From Enterococcus malodoratus ATCC 43197 (GTDB lineage Bacteria; Bacillota; Bacilli; Lactobacillales; Enterococcaceae), in NCBI RefSeq assembly GCF_000407185.1, contig NZ_KE136481.1, positions 1,031,636-1,095,635 on the forward strand: DNA of 64,000 nt. Direction: 5' to 3'. Positions 45,749 through 54,560 of the stretch are shown one piece after another. How positions within the stretch are numbered: position 1 is the first letter of the stretch; each line of letters begins with the position of its first letter. The position numbers and the translations under genes were made by a program. The notes below the pieces were generated by a model. It was not told the origin of the DNA. It saw only the letters and a program-made list of their open reading frames with translations, and did no database searches.

Positions 45749-46144
45749 CTAAAGAAAGAGCTCAATAATTTTGGGTAAAAAGATAATCACACCTACGATG
45801 ACAGCAAATATCGAAGTCACTAAGACTGCACCGGCAGCCATATCTTTGATTTTTTTCCCGATTGGATGAAAATGGCAATCCGTCACCATATCCACCACAT
45901 TTTCAAATACTGTATTGATGATCTCCACGATCCAGACTAGGAAAACGGCCAGAAAAATCCAGAGCCATTCAAGTACGGATACGCCCAGTAAGAAGGCCAC
46001 GAGAATCGCCATCAATCCAAAAACGACGTGGGCACGCATATTGCGCTCTTCTTGAAAAACCGTCTTGATTCCTTGAATCGCAAATTCTAAAGACGTGATA
46101 AAATGCTTATTTTTTTCCGTTTTATCTTTTAAGTCCATAGGCAT
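45749..46144 (-). CDS. dgkA: Undecaprenol/diacylglycerol kinase
   Basis: 131 residues with three membrane helices, Gram-positive DgkA (undecaprenol kinase) type. The catalytic Glu lies in EIINTVFENVVDMV and IGKKIKDMAAGAVLVTS is conserved. Recycles lipid carrier. Its start overlaps the ybeY end by 23 bases; ATG 46144 or 46138 are both possible. Confidence 0.93.
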   Translation of the reverse strand: MPMDLKDKTEKNKHFITSLEFAIQGIKTVFQEERNMRAHVVFGLMAILVAFLLGVSVLEWLWIFLAVFLVWIVEIINTVFENVVDMVTDCHFHPIGKKIKDMAAGAVLVTSIFAVIVGVIIFLPKIIELFL

Positions 46145-46595
46145 CTAATATCTCTTTCTGTAGACCAAACATCTCTTTTTCATCCTCAGGTGTTATATGG
46201 TCGTACCCATTGATATGCAAAAAGCCATGTACGGCTAGAAACCCTAATTCGCGGTCAAAACTATGCCCATATTCTGCTGCTTGTTCACGAGCACGCTCCG
46301 TCGAAATCATAATATCACCTAAATTACGCGGCATCGGATCTTCCTCATCCATGATGATCGGAATTTCATCCTCGCCTTCTTCTTCCAATGCAAAACTGAT
46401 AACATCTGTCGGCGCATCTTTTCCGCGATAATCGCGATTGATGACTTGAATCGCTGCATTATCCATAAACGTAACGGACATTTCTGTATCTTCCGGCAGC
46501 TTTAAATAATCCGCCGCAAATTGCAGCACACCATCGATTTCTTGGATTTTTTCTTCAGAGACCTGCTCTGTTTCATCAATAAAGGTAATATCCAT
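46122..46595 (-). CDS. ybeY: Endoribonuclease YbeY
   Basis: 157 residues. Zinc motif HGFLHINGYDH near the C-terminus and the upstream TDVISFALEEE. Takes part in 16S rRNA maturation and 70S quality control. Overlaps the pgpH stop by one base and dgkA by 23. Confidence 0.96.
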   Translation of the reverse strand: MDITFIDETEQVSEEKIQEIDGVLQFAADYLKLPEDTEMSVTFMDNAAIQVINRDYRGKDAPTDVISFALEEEGEDEIPIIMDEEDPMPRNLGDIMISTERAREQAAEYGHSFDRELGFLAVHGFLHINGYDHITPEDEKEMFGLQKEILDAYGLKR

Positions 46596-48799
46596 TACTC
46601 TTCCCCTTTTTTCTCTTGCTCTTCTTTCATCTTCTCCGCCTCTGATTGCATTCTCGGATATTTGATCCGTGAATGGAAGGTTGAGCTTAATCCGTTAATC
46701 AATGATTTTTCAACCATCCGAATCTCTTTTAGCGTCAAGCCAGAATCATCTAGCTGTCCATCACTGATTCGTTCTTCGATCAAATTATGGACAAACTCTG
46801 TAATCTTATCAATGGATGGATGATCCATCGCTCTGACGGCTGCTTCACAACTGTCGGCAATATTCACGACCCCAGCTTCACGTGTCTGAGGCTTAGGTCC
46901 AGGATAACGAAAATCTGCTTCTGTCGTATCTGGATTCCGTTCTTTTGCTTTAAAATAGAAGAATTTCATCAACGTCGTTCCATGGTGCTGATAACAAATA
47001 TCGATCACCATCTGCGGCATCTTGTATTCTTTCAAAATCTTCGCGCCTTCAATGACATGACCGAAGATAATTTGCTTACTGTCTTCCGGCAATAGGAAGT
47101 TGTGGGGATTTTCTGCCCCGGTCGGGAGATTTTCAACGAAGAAGTTCGCATGTCGAATCTTACCGATATCATGATAGTAACAAGCGACTCGGGTCAAGAG
47201 TGAACGGCCGCCGATTTCGGCCACCGCATTTGCACTCAAGTTCGCCACCATCATCGAATGATGATAGGTCCCAGGTGCTTTTTCTAGTAGCTCTTTTAGC
47301 AGCGGGTGGTTGGGATTACTTAACTCATTTAAAGTGATCACACCGCTATCCGTTACTAAAATCTCAATATATGGCTGCAGCCCCATTCCCATAATAAAGG
47401 ACAAGATGCTGGCCGCGAAAGCTCCAAGCAGCAAGCCCCATGTTTGTGAATCGGTAAAGGACATTCCTTGGTAGATGCTTAAAATAATCGACCAAATAAT
47501 TGGAAATGCCACAATCCATAGCAAGGCTTGTTTAACCTGATCAGATAACCGTTTTTGTTTTACCATAACGGCTAATGTTCCAGAGAAAAGATACGTCATC
47601 AAAATAACCGGCAGCATATTCGTTCCAATTGCCTTGTAGTAAATAAACAAAGCAAAAACCGTTTGGAAGACAGCCGATAGCGCACCTGCACGTCGATTAA
47701 CAAAGACCGTTAAGATCAGCGGCATAAAGGCTGCTGGGAAGAATAGTGCCAGACTATTAGACGTGCTGCCTTGGAAAGACTGCAATATCTTCATAATAAG
47801 GACACCGATAGTCATCGTTGCACAGTAGAACAAAATGAAACGTACGCGTTGGAATTCAATTTCGAATTGGCGACTGTAGAACCATAACAAAACGCCTTGT
47901 AAGATTACAGCCAAACACATCGCAATCAATGGGAATACCGAGGTACTTGAGCTGGTTAGTCCCAATAATTTTAATTTATTAATCGCATTTGCGTCGATTT
48001 GACTACCTTCACGAACGATCACTTCACCTTGGAAGATCATGACTGGCTGAACAGAGTCACTGGCCTGTTCCTTTAATTCATCCGTTCGTTTTTGATTAAG
48101 AGAGTCATTAATAATGATTCCCTTTTCTAACAAGTAGCGCATTGTTTGCGCAGCCTCGTCAGATAATCCTAATCCTTGAACTTTATCGACCGCCTGCTGT
48201 TTATATTCAGCAAGATCGCTTTGGCGAATCCGCTTCGCCATTTGTTCATCTAATAGTTTCAGACTTTCAGTCCCAACTTTTGTCAAATCAGCTGAGCTAA
48301 GTTGTACGACTGATTGATAAAACTCTTCCGGAAGCTGTTGGTAGAATGTGACCGTGTCTTGATCCAAGCCTTCAAAATTCTTTTTAACTGCTGCAACACG
48401 CTCATCTACTGTAGGCTGCGGAACTTTTTCTCCATCTTTCGCCTGCGACACTTTGGTTTGATAGTTTTTATCTAATTCACTATTCGCCTTTTGGATCAAC
48501 GTGATCAACTGACTGACCCGATCGTGTTGTGTCTGGGCTAAATCAGCTTGATAAGTATACTCTGGTGTAACTGCCTCAGAGGCAAGCTGCCGCTTCTGAT
48601 TCGTTTCAGTCTTATTTTCAATGGTCTTGTTAGCACGGATACTTTCTGTTGCCACTTGACCTTCTTTATAGTCCACACTTTTTTGCATCACACTGGTGAG
48701 CATCGACAAAACTAAAATAGTCGAAAAGACACCTAGTATGATCGGAATAAATTTTGAACCTAACTTTTTCAGCAAGTTATTGATGGGTCGATTTAACAT
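46595..48799 (-). CDS. pgpH: 7TM-HD (PgpH-type) c-di-AMP phosphodiesterase
   Basis: 734 residues. An N-terminal membrane segment (about 17-37), a large extracellular 7TMR-HDED domain (about 45-290), seven membrane helices (about 290-490), then a cytoplasmic HD domain with YHHSMMVANL, CYYHDIGKIRH and HHGTTLMKFF. PgpH hydrolyses cyclic di-AMP. Conserved between phoH and ybeY. Confidence 0.94.
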   Translation of the reverse strand: MLNRPINNLLKKLGSKFIPIILGVFSTILVLSMLTSVMQKSVDYKEGQVATESIRANKTIENKTETNQKRQLASEAVTPEYTYQADLAQTQHDRVSQLITLIQKANSELDKNYQTKVSQAKDGEKVPQPTVDERVAAVKKNFEGLDQDTVTFYQQLPEEFYQSVVQLSSADLTKVGTESLKLLDEQMAKRIRQSDLAEYKQQAVDKVQGLGLSDEAAQTMRYLLEKGIIINDSLNQKRTDELKEQASDSVQPVMIFQGEVIVREGSQIDANAINKLKLLGLTSSSTSVFPLIAMCLAVILQGVLLWFYSRQFEIEFQRVRFILFYCATMTIGVLIMKILQSFQGSTSNSLALFFPAAFMPLILTVFVNRRAGALSAVFQTVFALFIYYKAIGTNMLPVILMTYLFSGTLAVMVKQKRLSDQVKQALLWIVAFPIIWSIILSIYQGMSFTDSQTWGLLLGAFAASILSFIMGMGLQPYIEILVTDSGVITLNELSNPNHPLLKELLEKAPGTYHHSMMVANLSANAVAEIGGRSLLTRVACYYHDIGKIRHANFFVENLPTGAENPHNFLLPEDSKQIIFGHVIEGAKILKEYKMPQMVIDICYQHHGTTLMKFFYFKAKERNPDTTEADFRYPGPKPQTREAGVVNIADSCEAAVRAMDHPSIDKITEFVHNLIEERISDGQLDDSGLTLKEIRMVEKSLINGLSSTFHSRIKYPRMQSEAEKMKEEQEKKGEE

Positions 48800-48814
48800 C
48801 CAATTCCCTCCTGA

Positions 48815-49798
48815 CTACTTTTCTTGGTGTCGTAGGTTCTCGTGTTCATATGCTTCAATGATTTCAGCAACTACGGGATGTCTTACCACATCGCCTGCTT
48901 CAAAGGTGACAAAGCGAATCTTTTTGATCCCTTTTAATGTTCTCCCAGCATGAATCAGACCGCTGACCTGACCTCTCGGCAAATCCACCTGGGAAGTATC
49001 CCCATTGACGATCATCTTTGAATTGAATCCAAGACGTGTCAAAAACATTTTCATTTGTGAAATCGTCGTATTCTGAGCTTCATCTAAAATGACAAAAGCA
49101 TCATCCAGTGTACGACCGCGCATATAAGCAAGCGGCGCAATTTCAATGACTCCGCGTTCTAATAAGCGATTCGTATGTTCCACCCCAAAAATCTGATGCA
49201 AGGCATCATACATTGGGCGCAAATAAGGATCTACTTTTTCCTTCAAATCCCCTGGTAAGAAACCTAAGCTTTCGCCAGCCTCTACTGCTGGGCGCGTCAA
49301 AATAATCCGCTGCACTTCACCTTTTTTCAATGCAGCGATCGCCATAACAATCGCTAAATATGTTTTCCCTGTCCCTGCTGGTCCGACACCAAAAACTACA
49401 TCAGATTTGCGGATCGCTGCAATATAGCGGCTCTGACCAATGTTTTTAGGACGAATTGGTTTTCCGTTACGATCCTTTAATAATTCTTCTTCATACATCA
49501 TGACAAACTCATCTAAATGATTCTCGCGTCCTAAGCGTAGAGCAGTCATTACATCCGGTGTCGCTACTTTGATTCCACGATCGATCAAAATTTGCAGTGT
49601 CCGAATAATATCCGCTACTAATTTAGCTTCTTCTTTCGGTCCAACAATCTGGATCATTTCGCCTCGTGTATTAATCGTGGTATCTGTATTCTCTTCTAAA
49701 AATTTTATATGTTTATCGTGGGTTCCTAAAAGCATACTGATGTCATCTTTTCCATCAAGCTTTATCTCTAACGACTCAAAATCGTTGCTATTCAACAA
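48815..49798 (-). CDS. PhoH-family ATPase
   Basis: 327 residues. N-terminal KH-like region, Walker A GVGPAGTGKTYLA near residue 135 and Walker B AFVILDEAQNTT near 237. The family is linked to RNA metabolism and partners with YbeY. It precedes pgpH by 15 bp. Confidence 0.93.
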   Translation of the reverse strand: MLNSNDFESLEIKLDGKDDISMLLGTHDKHIKFLEENTDTTINTRGEMIQIVGPKEEAKLVADIIRTLQILIDRGIKVATPDVMTALRLGRENHLDEFVMMYEEELLKDRNGKPIRPKNIGQSRYIAAIRKSDVVFGVGPAGTGKTYLAIVMAIAALKKGEVQRIILTRPAVEAGESLGFLPGDLKEKVDPYLRPMYDALHQIFGVEHTNRLLERGVIEIAPLAYMRGRTLDDAFVILDEAQNTTISQMKMFLTRLGFNSKMIVNGDTSQVDLPRGQVSGLIHAGRTLKGIKKIRFVTFEAGDVVRHPVVAEIIEAYEHENLRHQEK

Positions 49799-50027
49799 GC
49801 GCTCATCCCTTCATAAATCATTCCTTCTTATAATACCACACTCTAAATAAAAGAAAAATTGTCTAATCTTCCATTAAAAAGAATGTAGAAAGCTAACATT
49901 CCGCTGAAAATGAAGAACTCTTTTTTATCACGGATAACATAAAATTTCAAGTAATATTAAGTACTGCAAATCGCTAGTAGTGATACTTTGATTCATAGAA
50001 ATTTACCAAACGAATCTGCTAAGACAC

Positions 50028-50056
50028 AAAAAAAGCCGAGAGAAAATTCTCTCGAC
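50028..50056 (-). terminator. Terminator after yqeY
   Basis: Stem between GCCGAGAGAA (50035-50044) and TTCTCTCGAC (50047-50056), the odd pair being G-U in minus RNA; seven T follow. It separates rpsU-yqeY from phoH. Confidence 0.88.
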
Positions 50057-50068
50057 TTTCGTTATTGC

Positions 50069-50515
50069 TTAATTGTTCAGAAGTTCTTTGACGATTGCGT
50101 TGACTTGATTGCCATCGGCCTTGCCTTTGACTTTCGGCATCACTGCGCCCATCACTTTACCAAATTCCTTTGGTGAAGTCGCTCCTGTGCTTGTAACTGC
50201 TTCTTGAACGATTGCACGAATCTCTTCTTCGGAAAGTTGAGCCGGCAAATAGTTTTCAACAATTACGATTTCCTTTTTGACTTTTTCGGCCAAATCGGTG
50301 CGATCAGCTTTTTCAAACTCGGTTAGAGAATCACGACGTTGTTTCATCTCGCGAGATAAAACGGTCAATTCTTCTTCGTCATTTAAATCCTGACCTTTTT
50401 TAATTTGCTCATTTTGAATCGAAGCTTTAAGCATCCGGATCACTTGCAAAGTCTCTTTGTCTTTTGCTCGCATCGCTTGCTTCATGTCTTCATTCAAGGT
50501 AGTAAGTAGTGACAA
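50069..50515 (-). CDS. yqeY: GatB/YqeY domain protein
   Basis: 148 residues from TTG 50515, the usual size and start (SLLTTLNEDMKQAMRAKDKE). GGAGTG precedes the TTG by six bases; a GTG 18 bases upstream is less well placed. Domain related to the tail of GatB, thought to act on tRNA-linked processes; function unresolved. Follows rpsU. Confidence 0.93.
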   Translation of the reverse strand: MSLLTTLNEDMKQAMRAKDKETLQVIRMLKASIQNEQIKKGQDLNDEEELTVLSREMKQRRDSLTEFEKADRTDLAEKVKKEIVIVENYLPAQLSEEEIRAIVQEAVTSTGATSPKEFGKVMGAVMPKVKGKADGNQVNAIVKELLNN

Positions 50516-50536
50516 TAGAATCACTCCGTTCACAGA

Positions 50537-50713
50537 CTAGAATTTCTTACGTTTTCTAGCTGCTTCTGATTTTTTCTTACGTTTCACGCTTGGTTTTTCA
50601 TAAAATTCACGTTTGCGAGATTCTTGCAGAGTCCCTGCTTTTGAAACGGAACGTTTGAAGCGACGAAGAGCATCGTCAAGAGATTCATTTTTTCGAACCA
50701 CTGTTTTTGACAT
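50537..50713 (-). CDS. rpsU: 30S ribosomal protein S21
   Basis: 58 residues, [23 protein letters not shown] start and a lysine/arginine-rich end. ATG 50713 lies behind GGAGGGAGGG; the frame is open further upstream but unsupported. Confidence 0.97.
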   Translation of the reverse strand: MSKTVVRKNESLDDALRRFKRSVSKAGTLQESRKREFYEKPSVKRKKKSEAARKRKKF

Positions 50714-50851
50714 ATAAATTCCCTCCCTCCGGGCTTGAAATGTAACCGTTTTTGTTATTGAAATGTGCTTCCAATAAACAAGACCGTCCATAAGTCATTA
50801 TATCCAATGGGCTATTTTGAGTCAAGGTACTGAAGAATTTTAATTCTTAAT

Positions 50852-51289
50852 TTATTCATTTAGTTTTTGACATTTTTCGCAACGACCGTACAATTCAAAC
50901 CGATGTCCTTCGATTTCACAATCATCCAGTTGTTCTTTAAAAAAGTTCATCGGACACATGTGGATCTCTTTGGTCATGCCGCAAACCGTACAGATAAAGT
51001 GGTGGTGATGTTCAAAGTTTTCGCTGCAGCTAAACCGAAACTTCATTTCCCCTTGCAGCTCAGTATCCTCAATCAATCCAATCTCGCAAAACTCTCTTAG
51101 ATTTCGATAAACGGTATCATAGCTCAATCCTGGAAATTGTCCATTCAAATAGTCATAAACTTCACGGGCAGAAACGTAACGATTGCATTTAATCAAATAA
51201 TCCAATAATGTTTCACGTTTTTTTGTATACTTAAAGCCATTTTCTTTTACTTTTGCCAAGGCTTTTTCTAATAAAGTCATCTGTGTCAT
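50852..51289 (-). CDS. zur: Fur-family metalloregulator, probably Zur
   Basis: 145 residues from ATG 51289 (GAGGG six bases ahead); a 96-codon upstream extension covers the promoter region and is rejected. Winged helix, SYDTVYRNLREFCEIGLIE, His cluster EHHHHFICTVCG and second CxxC (CEKC) that make the structural zinc site. The site at 51308-51322 matches the Bacillus Zur box in 12 of 15 positions, better than Fur or PerR boxes, which favours zinc sensing. Divergent from the second ppsR-type gene. Confidence 0.75.
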   Translation of the reverse strand: MTQMTLLEKALAKVKENGFKYTKKRETLLDYLIKCNRYVSAREVYDYLNGQFPGLSYDTVYRNLREFCEIGLIEDTELQGEMKFRFSCSENFEHHHHFICTVCGMTKEIHMCPMNFFKEQLDDCEIEGHRFELYGRCEKCQKLNE

Positions 51290-51307
51290 CGTATCCCTCA
51301 TTCCAAA

Positions 51308-51341
51308 GTGTAATGATTCCGAATAAACAATATGGTATAAT
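51308..51341. promoter_or_regulatory. Zur-box-like dyad and extended -10 in the zur/ppsR divergent region
   Basis: GTGTAATGATTCCGA (51308-51322), 19 bases upstream of the zur start. TATAAT (51336-51341) preceded by TGG gives an extended -10 for the plus-strand gene at 51375. A regulator bound at the dyad would reach both genes. Confidence 0.5.
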
Positions 51342-51374
51342 AAATTATTACTGATTGCAAGGGAGATCTTCTTT

Positions 51375-52229
51375 ATGGATAGCGAAAAACAAAATGAGTT
51401 AGTCACTATTTTCATCATCTCCGATTCTGCTGGAGAAACTGCTTCAAAATTGGCACAAGCCTCGATGGCGCAGTACCCTACCGTGGAATTTTGTCTCTTC
51501 CGCCGGACTTTTGTCCACACGGAAGAATTATTGATGAAAGCCTTAAACGATGCCAAAGCCGAAAATGGCATGATCATTTATACATTGATTAATCCAACAC
51601 TTTCTAAAATTGCGAAAGAGTTCTGCGACAACGAAGACTTGTTCACGATGGACTTGTTGAACCCCGTCGTTGCTGAGATAGGACAACGCGCACATCTGGA
51701 ACCAACCGGTGAACGAGGTGCATTGCATCACTTAAACGAGAACTATTTCAAGCGAATCAAAGCAATGGAATTTGCCGTAAAATACGATGATGGGAAAGAC
51801 CCTCGCGGATTTTTAGAAGCCGACATTGTTTTACTCGGCGTTTCACGGACATCAAAAACACCATTGAGTCTGTATCTTGCCAATAAAAACCTGAAGGTGG
51901 CCAACTTGCCGCTGATCCCGCAAGCGCATATTCCAAAACAATTATTTGAAATCGATCCTAAGAAAATTGTTGGTTTAACCAATGATCCCGAAGTATTGAT
52001 CGGCATCCGCAAAGAACGGATGCGTGCTTATGGCTTAAACCCTGAAACGGCCTATTCAGACCGTGAAAAAATTCAGGCAGAACTAAAATTTGCTAACGAT
52101 TTGTACCACAAACTAGGCTGTGAGATCATCAACGTTGCCACTCTTTCAATAGAGGAAACGGCAGCTATGATCATGAGCGCGCTGGATTTAGAAGACCATA
52201 GTTACTACTTTATGGAAGAAGAAAGCTGA
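51375..52229 (+). CDS. PEP synthase/PPDK regulatory protein, copy 2
   Basis: 284 residues, same family as the protein at 27022 (SDSAGETASKLAQ start, GVSRTSKTPLSLYLANKNLKVANLPL near residue 155). The two copies share long identical blocks around the phosphate loop but differ in N-terminus and tail. Whether both act on the same dikinase is unknown; no PPDK or PEP-synthase gene is in the window. Confidence 0.9.
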   Translation: MDSEKQNELVTIFIISDSAGETASKLAQASMAQYPTVEFCLFRRTFVHTEELLMKALNDAKAENGMIIYTLINPTLSKIAKEFCDNEDLFTMDLLNPVVAEIGQRAHLEPTGERGALHHLNENYFKRIKAMEFAVKYDDGKDPRGFLEADIVLLGVSRTSKTPLSLYLANKNLKVANLPLIPQAHIPKQLFEIDPKKIVGLTNDPEVLIGIRKERMRAYGLNPETAYSDREKIQAELKFANDLYHKLGCEIINVATLSIEETAAMIMSALDLEDHSYYFMEEES

Positions 52230-52250
52230 GATCAAATTGATCTCAGCTTT
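52222..52250. terminator. Bidirectional terminator ppsR copy 2 / metA
   Basis: AAAGCTGAGATCAA (52222-52235) and TTGATCTCAGCTTT (52237-52250): 14-bp arms around one base. Overlaps both stop codons; pyrimidine-rich T-run on the plus strand. Confidence 0.88.
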
Positions 52251-53161
52251 CTTTCTTTTTGTAATTGACGAATCGTTTCTAGTCGATAAGGAGTTATTTG
52301 ATACACATCGTTTAACCAATTGTGATAAAACAAATGGGCCTGTGCACGCCAATAGTTATAGATTTTCCCGTCCTCATAATAATTCTCTGGTTTGGCTGTT
52401 TCTACGCCACGATCATGATCCCGCAGATATTCTTTTTCCAAAGTATCCGCGGCGTATTCAAAATGCCCCATCAAAAAGACATCGTGTTCGTCTTCAGAAA
52501 TTAAAATAGCCGAGCGCTCTTTTTCATCTTTAGCAATCACTTTAATCTTCTTTTGTCGTACTTGCTCCTCATTAATTCCGGTATAACGGGATTGAGGCAT
52601 CCAAAAGCGATCATCGAACCCTCTAAATAAACGAAATTGATGTTCGATATCTTGTTTGTAAATCCCAAAAAGTTTCTTCTCGAAGGGTACCTTGTCTATT
52701 CCAAAATGATAATATAACCCAGCTTGTGCTCCCCAACAAATGTGTACCACTGAGGTCACAGAAGTTTGGCTCCACTCCATGATTTCTACCAATTCCGGCC
52801 AGTAATCGACTTCTTCAAACGCCAACTGTTCTACAGGTGCCCCCGTAATAATCAAGCCATCATAACAAGTCTCTTTTACCTGTGAGAAGTCCAAATAAAA
52901 CTTATCCAAATGATTTTTGCTCGTGTGCTTATGTTCATGACTAGCCACTTTCAAAAAATCTACATCGATTTGCAGCGGGCTTTGACTAATCAATCGCAGC
53001 AAATGGATCTCGGTATCGATTTTGTTCGGCATCAAATTTAGAATCAATAGTTTCAACGGGCGAATATCCTGATGCTCTGCGCGCGAATTATCAATCGCAA
53101 AGATATCCTCAGACTCCAAGATAGATTTCGCCGGAAAATCAGGCTCTAAGCGAATCGGCAT
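52232..53161 (-). CDS. metA: Homoserine O-acyltransferase MetA
   Basis: 309 residues. Catalytic Cys in VVHICWGAQAGLYYHFG, with GHFEYAADTL and its His/Glu pair. The family acylates homoserine with acetyl- or succinyl-CoA; Bacillales members usually use acetyl-CoA, matching the neighbouring O-acetylhomoserine sulfhydrylase. ATG 53161 lies behind GGAGGG, only four bases after the metY stop, so the genes are co-transcribed. Confidence 0.94.
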   Translation of the reverse strand: MPIRLEPDFPAKSILESEDIFAIDNSRAEHQDIRPLKLLILNLMPNKIDTEIHLLRLISQSPLQIDVDFLKVASHEHKHTSKNHLDKFYLDFSQVKETCYDGLIITGAPVEQLAFEEVDYWPELVEIMEWSQTSVTSVVHICWGAQAGLYYHFGIDKVPFEKKLFGIYKQDIEHQFRLFRGFDDRFWMPQSRYTGINEEQVRQKKIKVIAKDEKERSAILISEDEHDVFLMGHFEYAADTLEKEYLRDHDRGVETAKPENYYEDGKIYNYWRAQAHLFYHNWLNDVYQITPYRLETIRQLQKERKLRSI

Positions 53162-53165
53162 GGTT

Positions 53166-54437
53166 TTATCCCTCCAATTTATCAAAGGCCTGTTGCAAGT
53201 CAGCAAGAATATCTGTGACGTTTTCAATCCCGCAAGACAAACGGACTAAGCCTGGTGAAATTCCTGCTTGATGCAGCTCTTCATCGGTTAGTTGACGATG
53301 AGTCGATGTCGCTGGATGTAAAGCACATGTGCGAATATCCGCCACATGAACCTCTAAAGAAACAAGCTCCAGTGCATCCAACCATTTTGCTGCTGTTTCC
53401 TTTCCTTCCGCAAATTCCACAGAGATTACTCCACATAAACCATTTGGCACGTATTTTTGGGCCAAGGCGTAATTATCATCGCTCTCTAAACCAGGATAAT
53501 ACACGTGCTTAATTGCTTTTTGCTCAGTTAAGAATTTTGCTACAGTCAATGCATTTTGATAATGACGATCCATCCGTACAGGTAATGTCTCCATGCCCAG
53601 ATTAAGCAAAAATGAATTCTGCGGAGAAGGCGTCGCACCCAAATCACGCATTAATTGAACACGGGCTTTTGTGATATAGGCCGCTTGACCAAATTTTTCC
53701 GTATAAACGATGCCATGATAAGTTTCATCCGGCTCAGAAAGCTGCGGGAATTTTCCGTTATTCCAATCAAACGTTCCGCCGTCTACAATCACACCACCCG
53801 TTTGGACAGCGTGACCATCCAAATACTTGGTTGTACTGTGAATAACGATGTCTGCACCAAACTCGATTGGCCGACAAAAGTATGGTGTCGCAAAAGTGTT
53901 GTCAATGATGAAAGGAATATCTAATTCTTTAGCAACTGCAGAAAATTTTTCAATATCTAAAACCTTAACCGCAGGATTGGCGATCGTTTCACCAAAAATC
54001 GCTTTAGTATTTGGTTTTACTGCTTGCAGTATTTCTTCCTGTGAAGCATCTTGATCAACAAAAGTTACTTCAATTCCCATTTTTCTGAATGTATGGGCAA
54101 ATAAATTATAGGTACCGCCATAGATATAGCTGGAAGAAATCAAATGATCACCAGCCTCCAAAATATTTAATACTGCATAAAAAGTTGCCGCTTGACCTGA
54201 TGACGTACATAATGCGCCGACTCCGCCTTCTAGCGCAGCAATCTTTTCTTCCACTGCACCAGTCGTTGGATTAGCTAATCGCGTATAAAAGTAACCCGCT
54301 GCTTCCAGATCAAATAATTTTCCAATCTCATCTGTTGATTCATAGGCATAAGTCGTACTTTGAACGATTGGCAACACTCGTGGTCCGCCATTCTCCGGTT
54401 GATAACCTGCGTGTAAACATTTTGTTTCAAATTCCAT
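53166..54437 (-). CDS. metY: O-acetylhomoserine sulfhydrylase
   Basis: 423 residues, Cys/Met-metabolism PLP family, length of the MetY branch. Thr-Gly-Gly region FYTRLANPTTGAVEEKIAALEGG, PLP Lys in IVIHSTTKYLDGHAVQTGG. Makes homocysteine from O-acetylhomoserine and sulfide. GGAGGAAG precedes the ATG. An IS30 element separates it from the methionine T-box that should govern it. Confidence 0.92.
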   Translation of the reverse strand: MEFETKCLHAGYQPENGGPRVLPIVQSTTYAYESTDEIGKLFDLEAAGYFYTRLANPTTGAVEEKIAALEGGVGALCTSSGQAATFYAVLNILEAGDHLISSSYIYGGTYNLFAHTFRKMGIEVTFVDQDASQEEILQAVKPNTKAIFGETIANPAVKVLDIEKFSAVAKELDIPFIIDNTFATPYFCRPIEFGADIVIHSTTKYLDGHAVQTGGVIVDGGTFDWNNGKFPQLSEPDETYHGIVYTEKFGQAAYITKARVQLMRDLGATPSPQNSFLLNLGMETLPVRMDRHYQNALTVAKFLTEQKAIKHVYYPGLESDDNYALAQKYVPNGLCGVISVEFAEGKETAAKWLDALELVSLEVHVADIRTCALHPATSTHRQLTDEELHQAGISPGLVRLSCGIENVTDILADLQQAFDKLEG

Positions 54438-54560
54438 AATTCTTCCTCCTATTTTGTATTCATGTATTTGTTTTAAGCAAAAAATCGTAAATTGCTTTAG
54501 TGATTGGATTTAGATTTACTACCTGACAGCTAATTTCTTTTTTGAGAAATCATTTTCTTA

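Noticed and set aside
51290-51577. 96-codon N-terminal extension of the Fur-family regulator
   Set aside because: It crosses the divergent promoter region and overlaps the second ppsR gene antisense; Fur proteins are about 145 residues.
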